Part shown: in pieces, positions 57,350-64,000 of the stretch
Layout of the letters: each line of letters begins with the position of its first letter
Numbering within the stretch: the first letter of the stretch is position 1
Assembly: GCA_024449915.1 (NCBI GenBank)
Contig: JAMZAV010000004.1
Span: forward strand, 992,001-1,056,000
Origin: Sweltsa coloradensis
Lineage: Eukaryota > Arthropoda > Insecta > Plecoptera > Chloroperlidae
Direction of reading: 5' to 3'
DNA: 64,000 nt
The notes under the pieces: generated by a model
What the model was told of the DNA's origin: nothing
The model's input: the letters and a program-made list of their open reading frames with translations, nothing else
Databases searched by the model: none
Position numbers and translations under genes: made by a program

Positions 57350-57450
57350 GCTCGGGAGACAAAACATCCATGACTCACCCTGGATTCAAACCAAGACCCT
57401 CGACAACAAGAGAAAAGCTGCCCCTCCTGCGTTGCTGGGCCAGGGAGCCT
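57350..57450 (-). repeat. tRNA-like SINE head relic
   Basis: On the - strand, TGGCCCAGCAACGCAGGAGG (A-box-like) and GGTCTTGGTTTGAATCCAGG (B-box-like) are spaced about 45 bp apart. The cloverleaf is not intact. Interpreted as an old SINE head. Confidence 0.35.
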
Positions 57451-57490
57451 CTTCATTCGATCTACAAGAATACCGGTAGTGGTAGGTTAA

Positions 57491-57736
57491 GGCTGGGGCT
57501 ACACAACGGGAGCTCCGCCAAATGGGCTACGATTACACATGGCGATCTCTCCGCGCGGGAATCGGGGAGGCCAGTGTAAAAAGCGGGGACGGACCGTCCG
57601 CATCGAGCTCGACATGCTGGGGTGAAAACTACCGCATGCAAACACCCGCCTCTGTGTAGCCGCTCTCATCTAAAACCATGTGTTGACCTCCTTTTGCGAA
57701 CTCGTTGCGCAGCATCCGCATTGTGTAGCCCCAGCC
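57491..57736. mobile_element. MITE with GGCTGGGGCTACACAA ends
   Basis: A perfect 16-bp terminal inverted repeat bounds 246 GC-rich bases (CCGCGCGGGAATC, GGACGGACCGTCC palindrome). No clear target duplication. No coding sequence. Confidence 0.65.
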
Positions 57737-59680
57737 CAGCCCAGAGATAGGAAGGGTGGAAAGTCACAAAACAGTAGCAATGCTTTCACACTGATCAACA
57801 ATGTAGGTATAAATAAACACTAAACAGGAATAGGTAAGCCTACTTAGGCCTATTACAACTTCCTAGGTAGGTACCTACTTTAAAGCTAAGGAGGAAGAGA
57901 TTCAGGAATAAGAAGGAATGTTCTCAATCAAAATGTTTACGAAAACTTGGTAGTTTTGCTTTCTGAATATTGAAGAAAAGGGAAGACAGAGATCTAGGCC
58001 TACAACTGAAAAGGCTAAATGTAATCATATGTTTATCCCAAGATATTAAAACTTTGATGCAATCAAATGACAAGGTTGAGATATAAAAGAAAAATTCATT
58101 TATTTATATGAATTTTATCCAGTCAATGTATGACCGAAATTTATTGCAGCTAGATACAACTACACAACAGCATTTTGAGCTTACAAAGTACCAAGAATTG
58201 AAACATAGTAGAAACAACCTCATTCTTTGTTAATGGTTACGTGAACCAAAGTTGCGCGCGAAAGGAGGTATGAGTCGTATCAGTCTGTTTACCACCTTCG
58301 CTTAGCAGGCTTCTTTCGCAGCTCAAAATCACATTCATCAGGAGGGGGCTAACAACACACATTGACATAATCCATAGATTTCCGGTTTCATCTCCGCCAA
58401 CTTGCCATTCAAACATCACAACGTTCACGTAATACACTAGACTACAGCATTGTGTAAAGTTCCATCCGATACTTATGTGAAGCAAGTTTGGCTTTTGCTG
58501 CTGTGCTCATTGATTTCCTGTATTTTCTCTTTGTAACACTCAAGAACTGGATGGCTGGCAAGGCAGGAGCCAACAACAGTACATAGTATTAAAATACTGT
58601 GCAGAGATTGAAAGGAAAGTGAAATATGTATTCATAATTTCTCTATGTATCAGTTTAGTTATATCAATATGTTTCATTCATCAGTGGGTTGAACACATAA
58701 GCAGTTCTCTTCACTATATAACTGAATCAGTAATTTTCGTTCACAATCAACGCATAAAATACATTGTAGTAAAACCATTTCAGAAAATGGTGCTAATGAA
58801 AACAACACGGATTTTTTTAACACCTATTTCGATATCTTTTCACTTGGGGCCTTGCCTTTTCTTCAATGCACACGAAGAACGACTGCTAGCTTGTCCGTAA
58901 CTCAAAAGTAGTAATAATAAAAATATCAAGTTACCAACGTCCTAGAAATCATACTATTTTAGCCCGAAACCAAAGTCCTTCCTAACCACGTTATTTCACT
59001 GATGTTTTTGTATTCTGTTGGTTTGCCCAGAACGCCGTGGTGCACAAAGATCACTCGAGGTCAGACGCCGCTGCCAATTGAATGTGATAGTGTATAACGA
59101 ATGTCTTGACGGTTGTATGAAATGTAGTTTTGATTCTGGAATTAGCAAGTCCTTAACTTTCCACCACGTTCGATCTGGGAATTCTTGCATCCCGAAGAGT
59201 CAAGTCGACATATGACCAGTACTGGAGCAACGTACCATGTCTCTTGAGCTTGAATAAAAAAACTCCCATTCCACCAGTTTTAAAGAAACCAAATAATTTA
59301 GCTATATACGTACTTTCCTGAACACATCAGACTACGAACCTAACCAATGTTGCATATTCAAAGACAACATAACAGAGTAAAGATGGTTCGTACAAAGCTT
59401 CTGGCAATACTCAAGTGAACGCTCAATAAGTTGTCGAGAAATGTCAAGAGAAGTTATTCGTGATATAAGCCTTGAATCAGATAAGCCGACTGTACCACAC
59501 ATAAAAGATCCTATATTTCGTATGAATTTGTATATTTTCTTTAGAATTATTCAGCACTAAAAAATAAGAGCGTACTTTATTAGCAATAATGAAGACTCCC
59601 AATAACAAATTAGGCAATCTGTCATGGACATCTAATAATGATTAGTAAAACATGTATTAGTTGCGCGCACAACACAATCA
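57737..59680. other. No gene confidently recognised
   Basis: A - strand frame at 58237-58485 encodes a hydrophobic stretch (NLWIMSMCVVSPLLMNVIL) and could be an exon, with an acceptor-like CTGTAG near 58441, but it matches nothing I know. A + strand frame at 58619-58900 begins with a hydrophobic N-terminus and also lacks a recognisable family. TTTATT at 59576 would be an AATAAA signal for the - strand gene that ends at 59681. Confidence 0.3.
59576..59581 (-). promoter_or_regulatory. Candidate polyadenylation signal for the Gln-rich gene
   Basis: AATAAA on the - strand lies 100 bp after the stop codon at 59681. Assigned by position only. Confidence 0.35.
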
Positions 59681-60571
59681 CTATTCGGGGGCGGGTGTAG
59701 AGCTGTCCTCCTTGCCAGCGTCGGCCATACTGTCTGCCGTTTGGGTATTACCCGGTGCCTGCTTGTTGGCGGACGGGATGGCGCTATTGGATCCAGTGAC
59801 AACTTCAGACATCTTGATCTCACTCGTCTGATGCGCACTGGGCTCTTGTTTACCCTCCGGACTTGAATCCATCTTCAAGCTGCCACCTGAACAAGGAAGG
59901 TTACAAGTAAGCAAGCATTCAGTCGTACTTTGCATCCACTGAACATCAATTTTAAATTCAAACATTAACTCTCACAATTGGAATGTACTTTCTTGTGGCA
60001 CTTTTAAGTGTGAAATAAGAAGTAGGTCTACATAGTAGACTACAGTATGTAATCCTAAAATAAGATACCAATGAATCCACTTCCACTTGAATAAAATTCT
60101 CATAATTGCCCTCTCATTGCCAGCCATTCATTTAGTTTTACATAGCAGGCAAGACAATTTATTTATTATACTAACCGTGTCCACTGCCATAGTAGCCCTG
60201 CATCTTATTGATGGCTGGTGGTTGCCGGGACGTGGGTGGGTGCTGTGGCCGATGTTGTCGCCCCATAATGTTGGCCCCCTGCTGTTGCTGCTGTTGCTGA
60301 CCGCCCTGCTGATACGTCACAGGGCGTTGGATGGGGGCGGGGTACCGAGGGGGAGGCTGGCTCATTCCGCCAGGCCCACCTCGAGGGTTGCCCATGGTTA
60401 TTTGGCCACGTATGTTCTGCTGATAGGCTAGTTGCGATGACTGCGTCGCACTCTGGTAGGCATTGAACTTGTGGTGTTGCTGCGTGGGGCTTTGTTGTTG
60501 CTGCTGCTGAATGGGCTGTTGCTGCTGCTTGTTCATCTGGCTGCGAGACTTGGGGGATGGAATTTGAGGAG
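59681..60571 (-). CDS. C-terminal two exons of a Gln/Pro-rich low-complexity protein (partial)
   Basis: The penultimate exon, 60176-60571, starts after TTTTCAG and encodes PQIPSPKSRSQ, poly-Gln tracts (QQQQPIQQQQQQ and QQGGQQQQQQQG), MGNPRGGPGGMSQPPPRYP and QGYYGSGHG, and ends at CACG|GTTAG. The last exon, 59681-59886, starts after TTGTTCAG, continues in frame (phase 1, G|GT) with GGSLKMDSSPEGKQEPSAH and ends DSSTPAPE, stop. Both junctions obey GT-AG and the frame is open across 200 residues. The N-terminal part was not found in the window. Such disordered Gln-rich tails are common in RNA-granule and transcription cofactor proteins; the family is not identified, and PRRC2-like tails are only one untested idea. 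The overlapping + strand Leu-rich and other - strand Ala/Thr-rich frames are shadows of the CAG repeats. Confidence 0.7.
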
Positions 60572-60685
60572 CTGAAAATGATTAGTATGTTTATCTTGAA
60601 TCCTTGACGGAAACATGCTAGATTCATCAATGTATGAAGGCCTAGTAAGGAACAATATAATATGGAATGAGAACACCCAATGGCA

Positions 60686-61342
60686 ATGTTTTAATTTTTA
60701 AACTTTTCATTAAAATTTAAAACTTATGAGAGGTGGATCATGTGGTTACAGCTAGCCGTTAAACAATTTATCTTTTTACGGATCATTAAGCCCTGGATTT
60801 TTAGCTTGTTGCCGGATGTGTGATTGAGTCTATGTTCCGATTTGTCGCGCCCATAATGTGTGCTCCGCACTCGATGGTGGCTGCGCTCGGCGTGTCCCAG
60901 GTGCTGAGTATCAATCCACGGGCTTGGAGCGGCGCGTGCTCTGCTTGGGGGAGCGATGGGAGGCGAGGGCTTAACATTATGCCAGAGGCAAACTCATCAG
61001 GTTGCCATGGTTATATGCACAGCGTAGGTATGGCTAGGCAAATGTAGTGCAAATTCATGGCCTAGCCTCTGTATGCCTGAACTTGTTCGGTCAGTTTGTG
61101 ACTGTGCTATGTATTTCTGATAATACGAATTGTGTTTTGCATGCTTATTCAAGACCGACGGCGTACTTGGTGGATGTCATGTTGGGACAAGACTAGCTTG
61201 CAGATTATTTTAATCCTTGAGGAACATAAATTCACATATAGTCCATGAAGTAGTAGAACAATAATAAGATTGATTCAGGATATCCAAGGATAGTTTTAAT
61301 TTTTAACTTTCATTAAATTTAAAACTATGAAGTGGCAGCGTG
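60686..61342. other. Intergenic or intronic stretch with a direct repeat and a GC-rich block
   Basis: TTTTAATTTTTAAACTTTTC followed by ATTAAAATTTAAAACT at 60689 recurs at about 61292. Between them, 60830-61020 is GC-rich. It has a 60-residue frame on the - strand and another on the + strand, neither recognisable. It may be an unassigned upstream exon of the Gln-rich gene or part of a repeat. Confidence 0.3.
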
Positions 61343-61752
61343 GGTATATATCTTTAGGTGATTTCACTTGCGTATCCAGCAATGCTATTTTTGTGGTCGC
61401 TTAATGCACACAGTTCAGACGGACGCCGCCAGGATCGCGACGTGTCAGGTGGTAGTCACGTGACAAGAAAGTCGATAAAGAAGTTTTTCCCAACTTCTTT
61501 ATCGACTCTAATACTTCGAGAGATGGCAATGTGTATACACTTTATTGAAGGCCGTGCATTCAGATCCGTAGGCGGAACATTCGAATTTCCGAATTCGAGC
61601 CGTCTGATTGGTCCCCAAGGCCGCCATCTTGTAAGTTCTACGTCACGTGACTACCACCTGACACGTCGCACATTCTGTCGGCGACTGTCTGCACTGCGTG
61701 CATTAAGCGACCACAAAATTCGGGCAGTGAAATCACCTAAAGATATATACCA
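61343..61752. mobile_element. Foldback/MITE with about 115-bp inverted arms and a central hairpin
   Basis: GGTATATATCTTTAGGTGAT (left) and its exact complement (right) bound 410 bp. Pairing continues through TTTGTGGTCGCTTAATGCA and GACGTGTCAGGTGGTAGTCA with interruptions. Inside, GTCGATAAAGAAGTT...AACTTCTTTATCGAC is a perfect 15-bp hairpin at 61471-61506. The open frame across it results from the repeat and is not called. Confidence 0.7.
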
Positions 61753-61836
61753 CCATGGGTGGGATAATATAAAATTTCTGATTTATTTGAGGAGGAATAA
61801 AATTTAAAATGTTTTTAATTACAGGTATTTATTTAC

Positions 61837-62340
61837 GTACCGTATAGTACCGAATATAAGCAGACCCTGAAGTGGCCGACCCCCTAACTTTGGTCATCGA
61901 AATTTAAAAAAAGGAATTTTAATGAAATATTTTTTATTTTACGCGCCGTTATTCCTGCGGTCTGTTTCCGCGGAGCCAGTGGCAAGGTCGTTTTTCCCGC
62001 GCGGCCTATTGACGCGGAGCCCGTGATGACGTAGCGCTATGACGCAATCTCCAAGCAGACTGGTTCATATCGCCCAGTTATCTGTTCCTCGTCATACTTC
62101 ACTCATCAGTTGGCCTGCAGTAGGCCTGGAGATAGGTCGCGTCCTCCGTGCCTGCCTTATTGTTGGCGCAGCGCCAGACACAAGCAGTGAACTATACGTA
62201 TTTCCTTGTCACACGGCGCTGTAACTTGGTGTTTGAAATTAGCGCGTCAAAATGCCGATGCTCGCATATAGGCCGAGGGGGGATTTTGAGACCTAAAATA
62301 ATGAAAAAAAGGTCGGCCTATATTCGGTACTATACGGTAC
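61837..62340. mobile_element. MITE with GTACCGTATAGTACCGAATA ends
   Basis: A perfect 22-bp terminal inverted repeat bounds 504 bp and extends imperfectly inward (AAGCAGACC...GGTCGGCC). The interior is GC-rich, with CGCGGAGCC repeated at 61972 and 62015. It may be related to the relic at 55776. Target duplication is unclear. No transposase. Confidence 0.7.
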
Positions 62341-62551
62341 TTTGATTTATTTGGAGGAAATGTGGTGGCCCTCCTTACTAATAGAATCACACCAGTCAGT
62401 AATTTTCACTTCTAGCTTTGGAACTAGCACAAACCCCCAAACTCACTAAAAGACCATTTAAAATACTTGTGACGTAGGTATGTATGCCTATTCCTTGTAG
62501 GTATAAAATATCCCAATTTATGTTTCAGCACCGGTAATTATTGATTATGGT

Positions 62552-63515
62552 TAGGGATGTGCGGGTACCCGAAAAACGGGTAATTTTCGGGTAGGTAAAA
62601 TTACCCGACCTCGGGTCGGGCCGTCAATTCCTACCCGAGAAAGTCGGGTCGGGTAGAAGTAATAAAGAAACACGCCAATCTGCTCCTTTTAAACCTCCCG
62701 TTCAGACGCCAAACGAACAGCTGTCGTCGGAGCGGACCAATCGCTACGACGTGGGCGCGGCTATGCTATGATGCTGTGTCCTTGGCTCTTCCGGCGCTGT
62801 CCCCGCTATAGGCCCTACTGACCGTCATTACTCGTCTTCTGGTTATTCAACGCTAATAACGGCATAAAGCAAGTTGAATATTACGTACGTAGGCGAATGG
62901 TGAAAAATAAACAACGCTAATAAACATCGTCTAATGCCTAGGCGGCAGGCCTAGAACAAAGTTGCAATTCATCTAAAAGTCCGATCTAGTGCACATCGTT
63001 GCGCGCATCGTTGCGCGCAGCAGAGCGTTGGGCGGAGTCAGACTGAACGGCTGGTGCAAACGCGCGATTTTGTCAGATGCATGGCTGGTGCAAACGCACG
63101 ATTTCGTCGGCCGGAAGAGAAAAATACGCGATCGCATCGGTTTTTCTTGGGGTTTTCGTATCGGAAATATTAGAAAACGATCGTTACGATATTATTTCCG
63201 AGAATAACGAACGATTGATGCAGGAAAACAATAATAGCGGGGTTTCACTGTAATAGGCCTAGGCTTAGGCCTACTCAAGCAAAAGTTCATAAGACGCCGA
63301 TTTGGATGAACTTCGTGTCAACACAGCCCAGAGTGGCTACCTGCAACCAATGCAAAACTGTTTTGTAGGATTTTTAAAAAAAAATGAATTCACAAATAAA
63401 AAAAAATCTCACTACCCGAGCCCGACCCGAGCCCGAGGGTACTTCAATTACCCGAGCCCGAGGGTACTTTCAATTACCCGACCCGAGTTCTAAAACCACT
63501 ACCCGCACATCCCTA
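62552..63515. mobile_element. hAT-type element with 8-bp target duplication
   Basis: The octamer ATTATGGT flanks both sides (62544-62551 and 63516-63523). Terminal inverted repeats TAGGGATGTGCGGGTA (16 bp) are perfect. Subterminal regions are packed with TACCCGA/TCGGGTA words: about six on the left (62575-62660) and eight on the right (63412-63505). The 964-bp interior is CpG-rich and has no transposase signature; the 72-residue frame at 62989 is motif-free. It is a non-autonomous hAT. Confidence 0.85.
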
Positions 63516-63523
63516 ATTATGGT

Positions 63524-64000
63524 AATGAATCAAAATGAGGCTACAAAAGGACCACAAGGTTGTTGTTGTTGCTTCATAGTCATCTTTGCAATTGACTTGC
63601 ACTAAACCCTGCAATAAACAGATATCAATAGACATACATATTTTATTATATTGTTGTGAACCAAACAAAAATTCACTCCGCCCGGTCAAGTATTTCAAAC
63701 TAGGGATGACATCGGTAAGCGATTTTTAAAAAAATGGTTAGGCACACAAAAAAGTTAGAATCAAATTTGAAATTTGGAACCGGTTTTGTTCAAAACCGAA
63801 TCAAAATCAGTTTTCAGTTAACCCTATTTCAAACACACTACCTTTCACTAACTTCTACTTTCTGAATTTGTATTTCATTTAACCTTACACTCTAGTAGGC
63901 CTACTACTAGAAAATAGATGAAGAATAGATAATAATACAGTGGAACTTTAATTTACGTCCCTTGAATCACCGAATTCCTTGATTGTGTAAAGTTTTTTTG
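63524..64000. other. AT-rich end of window
   Basis: No gene is seen. ACTAGGGATGACATCGGTAA at 63700 resembles the TAGGGATG termini of other elements here. Its partner may lie beyond 64000. Confidence 0.35.

Noticed and set aside
60087..60431. + strand Leu-rich frame with apparent membrane segments
   Set aside because: It is the antisense of the CAG-rich exon of the - strand gene; Leu runs are the complement of Gln codons.
61358..61807. 149-residue + strand open frame
   Set aside because: It spans both arms of a foldback element and has no recognisable domain.

Overview
This is a eukaryotic (metazoan) nuclear window. It is AT-rich with long gene-poor stretches, split genes with GT-AG introns, AATAAA signals, and dense tRNA-derived and 5S-derived SINEs, non-LTR retrotransposon tails and cut-and-paste DNA transposons. 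A SINE with a 5S-rRNA-like head and what looks like a Deu-type central block, together with the very frequent 8-mer TAGGCCTA, fits a marine invertebrate deuterostome best. The phylum cannot be fixed from this sequence. No prokaryotic, organellar or viral gene set is seen.

Only two host genes are supported. The first is a four-exon gene for protein-S-isoprenylcysteine O-methyltransferase (ICMT) on the + strand at 46040-49327. It carries the diagnostic C-terminal catalytic core, and repeats sit in its introns. The second is the last two coding exons of a Gln/Pro-rich low-complexity protein on the - strand at 59681-60571. Its family is not recognised and its upstream part was not found in the window. 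Nearly everything else is repeat-derived or featureless AT-rich DNA.

Layout. 1-6.4 kb: a Helitron-like non-autonomous element, a 5S-headed SINE, a truncated second copy of it, and small inverted-repeat elements. 7-16 kb: a tandem array of tRNA-like repeats, several copies of a tRNA-headed SINE whose 3' end is a strong stem-loop, a 335-bp foldback, and a non-LTR relic. 17.4-18.6 kb: a cluster of hairpins and short tandem repeats. 18.6-24.7 kb: nothing recognisable. 24.7-25.8 kb: the RNase H and zinc-knuckle end of a broken non-LTR retrotransposon. 26.4-30.6 kb: three DNA transposons in a row, two hAT-type with exact 8-bp target duplications and one pogo-like with TA. 32.5-34.05 kb: a 0.45-kb direct duplication about 1.1 kb apart. 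35.7-39.7 kb: sequence with abnormal homopolymer smearing, probably poor base quality. 40.7-45.7 kb: non-LTR tails and a pogo/Tigger-like element interrupted by a piggyBac-like insertion. 46-49.6 kb: ICMT. 49.9-58 kb: Helitron-like, hAT and small inverted-repeat elements. 58-64 kb: the Gln-rich gene end, a long-armed foldback, another MITE and a 0.96-kb hAT element.

The most notable material is the transposon biology. It includes a Helitron-like family whose 3' hairpin keeps its stem while its loop changes, and pogo-like elements with iterated GTACCTTGG-type subterminal motifs. It also includes a datable nest of piggyBac inside pogo, and an intronic tandem array that flips orientation to form a large palindrome inside ICMT.
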